Assembly: GCA_964593065.1 (NCBI GenBank)
Contig: CAZQGO010000001.1
Coordinates: forward strand, 352,688-416,687
Direction: 5' to 3'
DNA from: CAZQGO01 sp964593065
Lineage (GTDB): Bacteria > Oederibacteriota > JAAXVQ01
DNA length: 64,000 bases
The notes under the pieces are model-generated. The model saw nothing but the letters and a program-made list of their open reading frames with translations, did not search any database and had not been told where the DNA came from. Both the position numbers and the translations under genes were made by a program. This document shows, piece after piece, positions 50,160 through 59,005 of the stretch (the stretch's first letter is position 1; each line of letters opens with the position of its first letter).

Positions 50160-52215
50160 CCTGGCCGCCGCCAGGGTTTCGGCCGCGCTGCTGGTCGCCT
50201 TGGCGGTCGCACATCCGCTCCGCGCCGCGGCGCCGGATGCCGGGGCCGGAAGCCCGACCGCCCAGGCCGCACAGGACCGGGACGGTCCTCTCGTCCGCAT
50301 CGTCGGCGCCCGGCAGGTGAGCCCGGGCCGCCTGCGGAGCGAGGCAGCCGAGGCGCTGGCGGTCCTCGAGCAGGACTCCCGGGCCGCTTGGGCCGTGGAC
50401 GACGCCGCCTACCAGATGGAGGCGGTCTACCGGCGTCAGGGCTATGCCTTTGCGAACGTTGACTACCACCTGTCCGGGCCGGAGGCGGTCTTCGAGGTGG
50501 AGGAAGGTCCCAGGGTGTTCGTGGATGCGGTGCGGATCGCGGGCAATCAGCAGGTCCCGGAGCAGCAACTCCTGCGGTTCTTTCCCATGCGCCCGGGCGG
50601 TTTGTTCGGACTCTCCCCCTTCGTGGCGGCGGAGGTGGAATCGGCCGTGGCGAATGTGCGAGCGTTCTATCAAGCTCAGGGATTCCGTGACGCCCGGGTG
50701 GAGCGACCCGACTACACCTTCTCCCCGGAGCGCGAACGCGTAACCGTCGTGCTTCAGGTCCACGAAGGCGTTCAGTATGTGATCACCGAGGTTCAGTTCG
50801 AGAACGCCGGCCGGCTCGAGGCCGAGGCCCTGCGGGAAACGGCGCGAATGTGGCAGGGGCGCGTGTTCATCCGCACCCAGGTGCGTTCCCTGCGGGAGCA
50901 CGTGGAGGAGATCTATGCCAATTTGGGCTATCCCAGCCCCAAGGCCAACGTCCGCGCGAATCCTGCCGCCGACGGAGCGACCGTCCTCAGCGTGCAGGTC
51001 GAGACCGGAACGCGTGTACGTCTCGAGGGCGTGCAGGTGCTGGGGACCCACCATACCCATACCGATTTCATCCGCGAGATGGTGACCCTGCGACCGGGGG
51101 ACTGGTATGCCGCGGACCAAGTCCGAAAGAGCTTCCACAATCTTTATGCCACGGGGCTTTTCAAGCGGATCCGGATCGACCTGGCGGGGAACAGTCTGGC
51201 GGCCCGGCGCGACTTGGTGGTCAGCGTGGAGGAGACCCTCGGCGGCGAGGTCTTCGTAGAGGCCGGCTATGGTTCCTACGAGCAGCTGCGTGGGCGCGTC
51301 GGGTGGCGGCAACGCAATCTCTGGGGCCGCGGGCGCGCGCTGCGGGTCGAAGCCGGGGCCTCGTTCAAAAGCTATAACCTGCTGATCGGCCTCTCCGATC
51401 CCCGGCTTCTGCACACCGCGGTGCAGGCGGACCTGCCCCTGTTCGTCCGTTTCCGGAGGGAACCGTCCTTTTGGCGGCGCGAAATCGGCGGCAACTTGGT
51501 GACCTCCAGCGAGCTGGCCAAGGACCTCGGCCTGAACTTGGGCTACGAGCTCCGTGCCACCCGCTTGGGCGATGTGACGACGCAGACGGACACGTTCTAT
51601 CGCGTGGCCGGGGCCCAAGGCCAGCTCCAGTACAATACTCGCGACGACCCGTTTTGGCCCACCCAGGGACAACTGGTGTTGCTGTCCGCCAATGTTTCGG
51701 ACCCGCTGCTCGGGGCCGAGTTGGACCTGACGCGGATCACGTTCGCGGCCCGTTTCTTTCAGGAGGTCGGGGAGAACCTCATCCTGGCCCTGCGCTACGA
51801 TACGGGCTTGGTCTGGCCCCAGCGGGGCGGAAGGGACGTACCGGTGGGCGAGCGCTTCTTCACCGGGGGTGCCAGCAGCGTCCGGGCCTATGGTGAATCC
51901 TCGGTCGGCCCGCGCGATGCGGCCGGACAGCCTTTGGGCGGTCTCGGGATGAACATCTTCAGTGCAGAGTTCCGCTACCGCTTCCTGGGCAATTTCGCCG
52001 TGGTCTTGTTTTCGGACTGGGGCAACGTGGCGCCGGGCACGAACGCCAGCCAGGCGCTGGCGGACTTCTTCGTCGGCGGCAAGAGCGCGGTCGGGCTGGG
52101 CCTGGCCTACCTGCTGCCGATCGGACCGGTGCGGGTGGACGCGGCTTTTGATCCACAGACCGCCGCGGGCGATACGTCCTACGCGGTGCATTTCAGCGTG
52201 GGAACGGCGTTCTGA
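50125..52215 (+). CDS. tamA: TamA/BamA-like Omp85 outer-membrane protein
   Basis: A 696-residue outer-membrane protein. A signal peptide (about 10-35) precedes several POTRA modules (VRIVGARQVSPGRL; VFVDAVRIAGNQQVPEQQLL; YVITEVQFENAGRLEAEALR; VRLEGVQVLGTHHTHTDFIR) and a C-terminal 16-strand barrel ending in aromatic Phe (SVGTAF). GGASSVRAYGESSVGPRD is the lid-lock loop, VRAY instead of the usual VRGF/Y. The immediate tamB upstream points to TamA rather than BamA. ATG 50125 is chosen because GGAG lies seven bases upstream; ATG 50113 is in frame. Confidence 0.92.
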   Translation: MPASNWPFLSASLAAARVSAALLVALAVAHPLRAAAPDAGAGSPTAQAAQDRDGPLVRIVGARQVSPGRLRSEAAEALAVLEQDSRAAWAVDDAAYQMEAVYRRQGYAFANVDYHLSGPEAVFEVEEGPRVFVDAVRIAGNQQVPEQQLLRFFPMRPGGLFGLSPFVAAEVESAVANVRAFYQAQGFRDARVERPDYTFSPERERVTVVLQVHEGVQYVITEVQFENAGRLEAEALRETARMWQGRVFIRTQVRSLREHVEEIYANLGYPSPKANVRANPAADGATVLSVQVETGTRVRLEGVQVLGTHHTHTDFIREMVTLRPGDWYAADQVRKSFHNLYATGLFKRIRIDLAGNSLAARRDLVVSVEETLGGEVFVEAGYGSYEQLRGRVGWRQRNLWGRGRALRVEAGASFKSYNLLIGLSDPRLLHTAVQADLPLFVRFRREPSFWRREIGGNLVTSSELAKDLGLNLGYELRATRLGDVTTQTDTFYRVAGAQGQLQYNTRDDPFWPTQGQLVLLSANVSDPLLGAELDLTRITFAARFFQEVGENLILALRYDTGLVWPQRGGRDVPVGERFFTGGASSVRAYGESSVGPRDAAGQPLGGLGMNIFSAEFRYRFLGNFAVVLFSDWGNVAPGTNASQALADFFVGGKSAVGLGLAYLLPIGPVRVDAAFDPQTAAGDTSYAVHFSVGTAF

Positions 52216-52293
52216 CCCGGGGGAAAACGATCCGTAAAAGTAGTGGCCGTCCTGTCCTTGCCGGGACGGGTCCGCATCGGAACCTCGGGCTGG

Positions 52294-52682
52294 CTAGAGC
52301 TCGCCCGCCACTTCGCGGTTCAGCCTGCGGAAAAACTCCTCCATGAAGGCCTGCCGCTCCGCGGCCAGGCGCCTGCCTTCCGGGGTCAGCATCCGGTCCC
52401 GGATCCGGCACAACTTGACCCGGTACTCGCGGTAGGCCGTGTCCTCTTCGGTGTAGGGCCGGGTCCGTTCCGGGTCCGCCTCCGGGTTGTGCAATTTGGC
52501 TCCCACTTCGCCGGCGAACAGATAGGCCCGGCCGATGCCGATGGCTCCGATGGAGTCGAGCTTGTCCGCGTCGAACAGCACCCGGGCTTCAAGGGTCTTC
52601 GGTTCGTGGCGGCCGCGGAAGCGATGCGCGCGGATGCAATGGGCGACGGCTTCGGTTTTTCCGGCGGGGAATTGATGCCGGG
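52294..52682. repeat. Direct repeat, right copy (389 bp)
   Basis: The counterpart of 45648-46036, part of the intact HD gene. Beyond 52682 the left copy shows about four differences in 34 bases and then unrelated sequence. Same orientation as the left copy. Confidence 0.9.
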
Positions 52683-52932
52683 CTAGAATCTGCCGCGCCA
52701 GCTCCGCGCCCCGTTCGGCGTGGTCGACGCCGCCCCCGGCGAGGTCCTCCTCGCCCCGCGCGATGTCGTGCAGCACCGCGGCATAGCGGACGATTTCCAA
52801 GTCCGCGCCCTCGCGGGCCGCGAGGCGCGCGGCCAGGATCAGCACGCGCCGGGTATGCTCCCAGTCATGGGACCGGCGCGAGGCGGAAAATGCATTCCGC
52901 GCTTCCTCTTGAACCGCTGCAAAAGTCTCCAT
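52294..52932 (-). CDS. HD-domain metal-dependent phosphohydrolase (YedJ-like)
   Basis: A 212-residue hydrolase. HDWEHTRRVLILAARLA (first His), LHDIARGEEDLA (the HD pair) and IRAHRFRG, then DADKLDSIGAIGIGR (final Asp), form a complete HD metal site of the YedJ type, acting on phosphate esters; the substrate is unknown. ATG 52932 follows GGAGG. Its last two thirds are duplicated at 45648-46036. It converges on tamA, with 78 bases between stops. Confidence 0.9.
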   Translation of the reverse strand: METFAAVQEEARNAFSASRRSHDWEHTRRVLILAARLAAREGADLEIVRYAAVLHDIARGEEDLAGGGVDHAERGAELARQILARHQFPAGKTEAVAHCIRAHRFRGRHEPKTLEARVLFDADKLDSIGAIGIGRAYLFAGEVGAKLHNPEADPERTRPYTEEDTAYREYRVKLCRIRDRMLTPEGRRLAAERQAFMEEFFRRLNREVAGEL

Positions 52933-53202
52933 CCTCAACCTTCCTCCCGCCGGTTTTCTGCGCACGCATTATATACATGAATGCGGCCGCCGGCAAAACT
53001 ATTTGCCTGCGCCGCCCAACCCCCGTCGCCGCTGTTCCTCCCCCGGGTGGAAAAAAGTCAAAAAATGGTAGGCGCGGGAGATTTGCGGGCCCGGCCCAAG
53101 GCCCTAGAGTGATCGCAGTTCATTTTCGGATACCCGGAGCAAGAAGGACGGGGCGGTCCTGCCGGCCCATCCCGTCCAGCCATCCAGTCGGGGGTCATCC
53201 GC

Positions 53203-54207
53203 ATGAAAATCGTGATGTTCGAAATGGATCCCTGGGAAGAGTCCGCCTGGGACGCGCTGCGCCGGGAACATGAAACGGTGCAGGAACGAAAAACTCTCTC
53301 GGCCGAAACGGCCGCCCAGTACCAGGACGCGGAGGCCGTGTCCGTTTTCCTCTATTCTCGCGTCACGGCCGAGGTGCTCGCGCTGCTGCCGCGCCTGCGC
53401 CTGATCGCTTCCCGCTCCATCACCACCGACCACATTGATCTGCCGGCCTGCCGCCAGCGGGGGATCACGGTCTGCCACGTTCCCGCCTACGGGGAGAACG
53501 CCGTGGCCGAGCATGTGTTCGCCCTCCTGCTGGGCATCAGCCACCGGCTGGTGGAGGCCGCGGACCGGACGCGCCGCGGCGATTTCAGCCTGCGCGGCCT
53601 GCAGGGCTTCGATCTGGCCGGCAAAACCCTCGGGGTGGTGGGCACCGGCGCCATCGGCGCGCGCGTGGCGCGCATCGGCCGCGGCTTCGGCATGGAGCTG
53701 CTGGCCCACGATCCCGAACCCGACGCCCAGCTGCAAAAAGAACTGGGACTGAAGTACGTGCCGTTTACCGAGCTGCTCGAACAGGCCGACGTCGTCAGCC
53801 TGCACGTGCCGGCACGCCGCAACACCGAGCATCTGCTGTCCAAGTCCGAGTTCAAGCGCCTGAAAACCGGCGCCGTGGTCATCAATACTTCGCGCGGCAA
53901 GGTGGTGGACAACCAGGCCCTGCTCCGGGCGCTCTCGGAGGGACAGGTGGCGGCCGCGGGCTTGGACGTGCTTCCGGAAGAACCCCTCCTCCACGAGGAG
54001 GCGGAACTGCTGCATTCCTCTTTCCCGCCCCAGTACGACCTGGAAATCCTCCTCGTGGATCACGTGCTGCTGCGACTGCGCAACGTCATCATCACGCCGC
54101 ACAGCGCCTTTTACACCCGCGAGACCGTCCGGAAGATCTCGGAGGACACGGTGGAGGTCCTGCGGGCTTTCGCCCGGGGGAAACCCCTGCACGAAGTCAC
54201 GGGGTGA
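53203..54207 (+). CDS. D-lactate / D-2-hydroxyacid dehydrogenase
   Basis: A 334-residue NAD-dependent dehydrogenase. The Rossmann motif is GVVGTGAIGARVARIGRGFG (about 145-165). The catalytic Arg is in NTSRGKVVD, Glu in DVLPEEP and His in TPHSAF, the standard triad of the D-2-hydroxyacid family. VSVFLYSRVTAEVL and the IDLPACRQRGI stretch resemble fermentative D-lactate dehydrogenase (LdhA), reducing pyruvate to D-lactate. An ATG after an extended leader is preceded by no strong Shine-Dalgarno, so translation may be moderate. It suggests mixed-acid or lactate fermentation or lactate use. Confidence 0.9.
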   Translation: MKIVMFEMDPWEESAWDALRREHETVQERKTLSAETAAQYQDAEAVSVFLYSRVTAEVLALLPRLRLIASRSITTDHIDLPACRQRGITVCHVPAYGENAVAEHVFALLLGISHRLVEAADRTRRGDFSLRGLQGFDLAGKTLGVVGTGAIGARVARIGRGFGMELLAHDPEPDAQLQKELGLKYVPFTELLEQADVVSLHVPARRNTEHLLSKSEFKRLKTGAVVINTSRGKVVDNQALLRALSEGQVAAAGLDVLPEEPLLHEEAELLHSSFPPQYDLEILLVDHVLLRLRNVIITPHSAFYTRETVRKISEDTVEVLRAFARGKPLHEVTG

Positions 54208-54324
54208 ACTCCCCGACGAGTGCGGCCCGGCGCGAAAGGATGCGGGTCGCCAAACGAGCCGTGGTACAATACGGGCTTTTCGGGGCGGGTCCCGTCCGGA
54301 CGCTGCCCACAACGGAGGACGGCC

Positions 54325-55146
54325 ATGCCCTTCACAGTGTTGCTGGTGGACGACGACGCGGATTTCCGGGAGGAGTTTGCCGACGCGTTCGAGGACTTCC
54401 GGGTTCTGGAAGCCGGCAGCGGGCGGCGGGCCATGGAAATCCTGCAGGGGCCCAATGAGGTGGACCTGGTCGTGCTGGATGTCATGCTGCCGGATGCGCG
54501 CGGCACCCGCCTGCTGGACAAGATCCGCGCCGCCGCGCCCGGCGTTTCCGTCGTGATTCTGACGGGGTACGGGACCAAGGACGTGGCGGTGGAGGCGCTC
54601 AAGGCGCATGCGGACGAATTCGTGGAAAAACCGTTCGACGTCGCCCGGACCCGGGAAATCCTGGACCGGCTCCTCGACGCCCGCCAGAATCCCGTGAGCT
54701 TGAGCGACGAGGACAGCCGCGGCAAAATCGAGCGGGTCAAGCGCTTCGCGGAGCGCAATTATCACAAGAAGGTGACCCTGAACCACGCCGCCGCGGCCGT
54801 GGGCTTGAGCCCGAAGTATTTAAGCCGGGCCTTTAAGCAGGCCACCGGCATGGGCTTTTCGGACTACCGCCTGTCCTTCAAGGTCCGCCGGGCCAAAGAG
54901 ATGCTGTCGCAGACCGGGCGCAGCGTGAGCCAGATTTCCGACGACTTGGGCTATCAGAACCTGGAGACCTTCATCCGCCTGTTCAAACGCTTTACCCGCC
55001 TGACCCCCTCCGCGTTCCGAGCCCGGCGGCGCCGCGGCGTTTCCGGACGTGAAAAGGCCGCCGCCCGCCCGGCAGCGGGCCGGAACGCGAAATCCGGCGC
55101 GCCCCGGGCCAAGGCCGGGCGGCGGGCACGGCCGCGGAGTGGATAA
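54325..55146 (+). CDS. Response regulator with AraC-type DNA-binding domain
   Basis: A 273-residue two-component regulator. The receiver (about 1-120) has VLLVDDDADF, the phosphoacceptor Asp in LVVLDVMLPD and Lys in FVEKPFD. A linker leads to an AraC/XylS double helix-turn-helix (about 145-240) with AAAAVGLSPKYLSRAFKQ and SQISDDLGYQNLETFIRLFK. The tail is long, basic and disordered. No kinase is adjacent; the nearest is the MASE3 kinase at 59006. ATG 54325 is preceded by GGAGG. Confidence 0.92.
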   Translation: MPFTVLLVDDDADFREEFADAFEDFRVLEAGSGRRAMEILQGPNEVDLVVLDVMLPDARGTRLLDKIRAAAPGVSVVILTGYGTKDVAVEALKAHADEFVEKPFDVARTREILDRLLDARQNPVSLSDEDSRGKIERVKRFAERNYHKKVTLNHAAAAVGLSPKYLSRAFKQATGMGFSDYRLSFKVRRAKEMLSQTGRSVSQISDDLGYQNLETFIRLFKRFTRLTPSAFRARRRRGVSGREKAAARPAAGRNAKSGAPRAKAGRRARPRSG

Positions 55147-55237
55147 ACATCGGCGAAAAGTGGAAGCGCCGGCTTTTTCGCCGCTGGCCGGTGCTGCTAC
55201 CATGCCAGCAAGAACCGGCTCCGTAAAGGAGGGGAAA

Positions 55238-55624
55238 ATGGAAGGCTCGAAAATTCTCATTATTGACGACGATCCGGAGTATTTGGAGGAACTGGGCGGC
55301 ATGCTGAGGGAATCCGGCTACGCGGTGGATATCCTGAATGACAGCACCCGGGCCCTGGACAAGGTCAAGGCCTTTCAACCGGACCTCGTCCTGCTCGACC
55401 TGAAAATGCCGGTGAAGTCGGGGTTCGAAGTGGCCGCGGAGCTCCGGGCCGACGCCGGCACGCGGGAGACGCGCGTCATCGCGGTTACGGGTCATTATAC
55501 CGAGAGGGAGAAGCGCCAGCTGATGCAGCAATACGCCCTGGAACGGATCCTCTTGAAACCCCTCAAACCGCTGGACGTCATCGCGCAGGTGGAGGAAGTG
55601 CTGAGGGAACGGCGGTCGTCCTGA
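55238..55624 (+). CDS. Single-domain response regulator
   Basis: A 128-residue receiver without an output domain. ILIIDDDPEY, the phosphoacceptor Asp in LVLLDLKMPV and Lys in LLKPLKP are in place, so it should be phosphorylated normally. Such CheY-like proteins act by protein contact or as phosphate relays. It lies between the AraC-type regulator and superoxide reductase genes. ATG 55238 has AGGAGGGG upstream. Confidence 0.93.
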   Translation: MEGSKILIIDDDPEYLEELGGMLRESGYAVDILNDSTRALDKVKAFQPDLVLLDLKMPVKSGFEVAAELRADAGTRETRVIAVTGHYTEREKRQLMQQYALERILLKPLKPLDVIAQVEEVLRERRSS

Positions 55625-55746
55625 ACCGCGGCGGGTTTTGCACCTGCCGGCGGGTGGAGGAAAGGCTTCCGCCGCACGGCGGCCTATGCGCGGCGGCTGC
55701 CGGACGGGCGCTCGTATCTCGTACATCAAACAAGGAGGCAATTTCC

Positions 55747-56142
55747 ATGCAGGAGTTCAAAACGTTGTATCAGAGTGCGGACTGGAAAGCGGAGAAACAC
55801 GTCCCGGTCATCGAGGCGCCCGACCGGGTGAAAAAGGGCGCCGAGGTGGAGGTCACGGTCACGGTCGGCAAGGAAATCCCCCATCCCAACAAGACCGAGC
55901 ACCACATCCGCTGGATCGCGGTGTATTTCCAGCCCGAGGGTGAGAAATTCCCCTACCAGCTCGGCAAGGCGGAATTCACGGCCCACGGCGAGTCCACCCA
56001 GGGCCCGGACACGAGCGGCGTGTATTCCGATCCCGAGGTTTCCCTGTGCTTCAAAACCACCAAGCCCGGAACGCTCTATGCCGGCGCCTATTGCAACATC
56101 CACGGGTTGTGGCAGAACGCCAAATCCCTGGGCGTCGAGTAG
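55747..56142 (+). CDS. Superoxide reductase (neelaredoxin type)
   Basis: A 131-residue non-heme iron protein that reduces superoxide to peroxide without making O2. It starts directly with the catalytic domain and has no N-terminal desulforedoxin Cys4 site, so it is the 1Fe class. Iron ligands are visible in EKHVPVIEAP, IPHPNKTEHHIRW and YCNIHGLW (Cys and last His). ATG 55747 follows AAGGAGG. Its position beside KorAB, an oxygen-sensitive ferredoxin enzyme, fits protection of anaerobic metabolism. Confidence 0.95.
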   Translation: MQEFKTLYQSADWKAEKHVPVIEAPDRVKKGAEVEVTVTVGKEIPHPNKTEHHIRWIAVYFQPEGEKFPYQLGKAEFTAHGESTQGPDTSGVYSDPEVSLCFKTTKPGTLYAGAYCNIHGLWQNAKSLGVE

Positions 56143-56282
56143 CGGCCGCCTTCCGTCTCCGCCGCCGGGCTCGCCCGGCCGTGGCCGGAGGCGGGGCCGG
56201 GAGGGAGCGGGAGCTTGACATTCCAGACGACGCCGGGGACGGGGGAGGGAAACACCCGCCGGGCGCGAAAGGCAGGTTGCGC

Positions 56283-57998
56283 ATGCGTGAGGAAATCAAT
56301 CTGATCATCACCGGAGAAGCGGGGCAAGGCCTGCAGACCATCGGCAACGCCCTGGGGAAGTTATTCCAGCGGACGGGTTACCACCTGTTCACGGACCAGG
56401 ATTACATGTCCCGGGTCCGGGGCGGAAACAATTTTTACCGCCTGCGCGTGGCCTCCCGCCCCGTGTACGCTCCCCGGGAGCGGGCCGACCTGGTCGTCTG
56501 CCTGGACCGCGAAAGCGTGGAGCGGCAGGCCGGCAAGGCGGCCGGCGGCGGCCTGGTGGTGCTGGATCAAAAAACCTTCCAGCTGGAGGCCAGGGGTCCG
56601 GAATATTTCGACGTGCCCCTGCACGACCTGGCCGAGCGGCACGGGGGCAGCGCGCTCTACATGAACTCCGTGGCCAGCGGGCTGGTGGCCGGGTTGCTGC
56701 GGATGGACTTCGACCCGGTGGAACGGATCATCCGCGCCAGCTTCGCCGGCAAGCCGGACGAGGTCGTGGACAAGAACGTCAACTCGGCCCGGGCCGGATA
56801 CGACCACGGCCGCGGGCATTTCCGGGACGACCGCTTTGCGCTTCCCCCCGGCAAGCCGCGGGAGACCCTGCTGTTCAACGGCAGCGAAGCCATCGGCCTG
56901 GGGGCCATCGCGGCCGGATGCAAGTTTTATTCCGCCTATCCCATGACGCCTTCCACCGGCGTGCTGAATTTTTTGGCCCACAACATGCAAGCCTACGGCA
57001 TCTTGGTGGAGCAGGCGGAAGACGAGCTCGCCGCCGTCAACATGGCCCTGGGCGCCTCCTTCGCGGGCGCGCGCGCCATGACCGGCACTTCGGGCGGGGG
57101 GTTCGCGCTCATGACCGAGGGCTTGAGCCTGGCGGCCATGACCGAGACGCCCATCGTGATCATGGATTCCCAGCGCCCGGCCCCGGCCACGGGCTTTCCC
57201 ACGCGCACCGAGCAGGCGGACCTGGACCTGGTGCTGCACGCCGGGCACGGGGAATTCGCCCGCGCGATTTTCGCGCCCGGCACGCCGGAAGAAGCCTTCC
57301 ACCTGACCCGGCGCGCCTTCAACCTGGCGGAAAAGTACCAGGTGCCGGTCATCATTTTGAACGACCAGCACCTGGCGGACTGCACCCGGGACCTGCCCGG
57401 CCTCGACTTGGAGCGCGAGCCGGTCGAACGCCACCTGCTGCCCCGGGGTGCGAAAGCCGGGGGCTATCAGCGGTACGCGCTTACGCCCGACGGCGTGAGC
57501 CCGCGGGCGGTTCCTTCATGGCTCGAAACCCCGATCTGGGCGGACAGCGATGAACACACCGAGGAAGGCCACATCACCGAGGACGGCGCGCTCCGCGTCC
57601 GCATGGTGGAGAAGCGCCTGAACCTGAAAATGGCGGGCCTGGCCCGGGAGGTCGTGCCGCCCACCGTAAGCAACGCGGACGGGGCGGACCTGGTGCTGGT
57701 GGGCTTCGGATCCAATTACGGGGTCCTGCGGGAAACCGCGGAAGCCTCCCCGGGCGGGAAGAAGGTGGGGTTTGTCCACCTGTCCCAGGTCTGGCCGTTT
57801 CCCGCCGCGGAGGTGATTGCGGCGCTGCAAAACGCGCGCAAATTCCTGGTGGTGGAAAACAACGCCACCGGCCAGCTGGCCCGGTTGCTGCAGCGCGAGA
57901 CGGGCTTAAGCCCGAACGGGAGGATCCTGCAGTACGACGGCAGGCCCTTTACCCTCGAGGGGCTGGCCCGAAAAATCGAAAGCGAGCTTGCGTCATGA
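56283..57998 (+). CDS. korA: 2-oxoacid:ferredoxin oxidoreductase, fused gamma-alpha subunit
   Basis: A 571-residue subunit of a ThDP enzyme that oxidatively decarboxylates 2-oxoglutarate or a related 2-oxoacid to an acyl-CoA, passing electrons to ferredoxin, or runs in reverse in CO2 fixation. Residues about 1-180 are the gamma part (ITGEAGQGLQTIGNALGKLF); about 195-560 are alpha (AYPMTPSTGVLNFLAHN). Such gamma-alpha fusions are common in anaerobes. The specific oxoacid cannot be fixed from sequence. The start overlaps nothing; the beta gene begins within its stop. Confidence 0.93.
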   Translation: MREEINLIITGEAGQGLQTIGNALGKLFQRTGYHLFTDQDYMSRVRGGNNFYRLRVASRPVYAPRERADLVVCLDRESVERQAGKAAGGGLVVLDQKTFQLEARGPEYFDVPLHDLAERHGGSALYMNSVASGLVAGLLRMDFDPVERIIRASFAGKPDEVVDKNVNSARAGYDHGRGHFRDDRFALPPGKPRETLLFNGSEAIGLGAIAAGCKFYSAYPMTPSTGVLNFLAHNMQAYGILVEQAEDELAAVNMALGASFAGARAMTGTSGGGFALMTEGLSLAAMTETPIVIMDSQRPAPATGFPTRTEQADLDLVLHAGHGEFARAIFAPGTPEEAFHLTRRAFNLAEKYQVPVIILNDQHLADCTRDLPGLDLEREPVERHLLPRGAKAGGYQRYALTPDGVSPRAVPSWLETPIWADSDEHTEEGHITEDGALRVRMVEKRLNLKMAGLAREVVPPTVSNADGADLVLVGFGSNYGVLRETAEASPGGKKVGFVHLSQVWPFPAAEVIAALQNARKFLVVENNATGQLARLLQRETGLSPNGRILQYDGRPFTLEGLARKIESELAS

Positions 57999-58846
57999 AA
58001 TCCCAGGACTACAAAACCTCAGACGAAATCGCCTGGTGCCCGGGGTGCGGCAATTTCGGCATCTGGAACGCGGTGCGGGCCTCCCTGGCGGAGATGAACC
58101 TGGCTCCCAAGGACGTTTTGCTGGTCTCGGGCATCGGGCAGGCGGCCAAGCTGCCGCACTACGTTCAGGCCAACTGCTTCAACGGCCTGCACGGCCGCGC
58201 CCTGCCCGTGGCCGCGGCCGCCAAGATGGCCAACCCCAAGCTCACCGTCATCGTGACCACCGGCGACGGGGACTGTTACGGCGAGGGCGGCAATCATCTC
58301 CTGCACAACATCCGGCGCAACGTGGACCTCACGGTCCTGGTGCACGACAACCAGATTTACGGCCTGACCAAGGGCCAGGCTTCGCCGACCACGGACCCGG
58401 GCACCCGCACCAAAGTCCAGACCGGAGGCGTGATTCTCGCGCCCTTCCAGCCCCTGGAAGTGGCCATCGCGCTGGGCGCCGGGTTCGTGGCCCGCGGGTA
58501 CACCAAGGACCAGGCCCTTCTCTCCGGCCTCATCCAGGAGGCGGTGCGGCACCGCGGTTTCGCGCTGGTCGACATCCTGCAGCCCTGCGTGTCGTTCAAC
58601 AAGAAGAACACCTACGCCTGGTACGACAAACGAGTTTATACGCTCGGGGCGGAGTATGACCCGGCCGACAAGGCCGCGGCCTACGTCAAGGCCGCGGAGT
58701 GGGGCGACCGCATTCCCCTGGGCGTGCTCTACCGCCGGGAGTCGCCCACCTACGCGGATCAAAGCGGCTGGGCGGACAAACCGCCGCTGGTCGAAGCGGA
58801 CATCAGCCGGGTGGACGTATCCCCCCTGCTGGCGGAATTCCGCTAG
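57995..58846 (+). CDS. korB: 2-oxoacid:ferredoxin oxidoreductase, beta subunit
   Basis: A 283-residue ThDP-binding partner of the fused subunit. WCPGCGNFGIW holds an iron-sulfur ligand pair, and VTTGDGDCYGEGGNHLLHNI is the ThDP/Mg motif. VLVHDNQIYGLTKGQASPT is typical of the KorB/PorB group. Its ATG overlaps the korA stop, ensuring equal synthesis. Ferredoxin is presumably encoded elsewhere. Confidence 0.95.
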   Translation: MKSQDYKTSDEIAWCPGCGNFGIWNAVRASLAEMNLAPKDVLLVSGIGQAAKLPHYVQANCFNGLHGRALPVAAAAKMANPKLTVIVTTGDGDCYGEGGNHLLHNIRRNVDLTVLVHDNQIYGLTKGQASPTTDPGTRTKVQTGGVILAPFQPLEVAIALGAGFVARGYTKDQALLSGLIQEAVRHRGFALVDILQPCVSFNKKNTYAWYDKRVYTLGAEYDPADKAAAYVKAAEWGDRIPLGVLYRRESPTYADQSGWADKPPLVEADISRVDVSPLLAEFR

Positions 58847-58906
58847 GCCCGGCGGCGTCCGGGCAAAGCGCCCTCGCCCCCGTTTAAGCCGCCGCGCGCT
58901 TTGCAT

Positions 58907-58935
58907 TTGACGGGGAGGGGTGCCGGCGGTACAAT
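58907..58935 (+). promoter_or_regulatory. Sigma70-type promoter of the histidine kinase gene
   Basis: TTGACG (58907-58912), a 17-base spacer and TACAAT (58930-58935). Transcription should start near 58942, about 64 bases before ATG 59006. Confidence 0.7.
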
Positions 58936-59005
58936 TGGCCCGCGGCCGACCCGCCGGCGTTGCCACCGTCCGCGGGGAGTCTGCGGGCCGCCTCGAGGGC
59001 TTGCT

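Noticed and set aside
56215..56220. TTGACA upstream of korA as a promoter
   Set aside because: The bases at the -10 position are G/C only.
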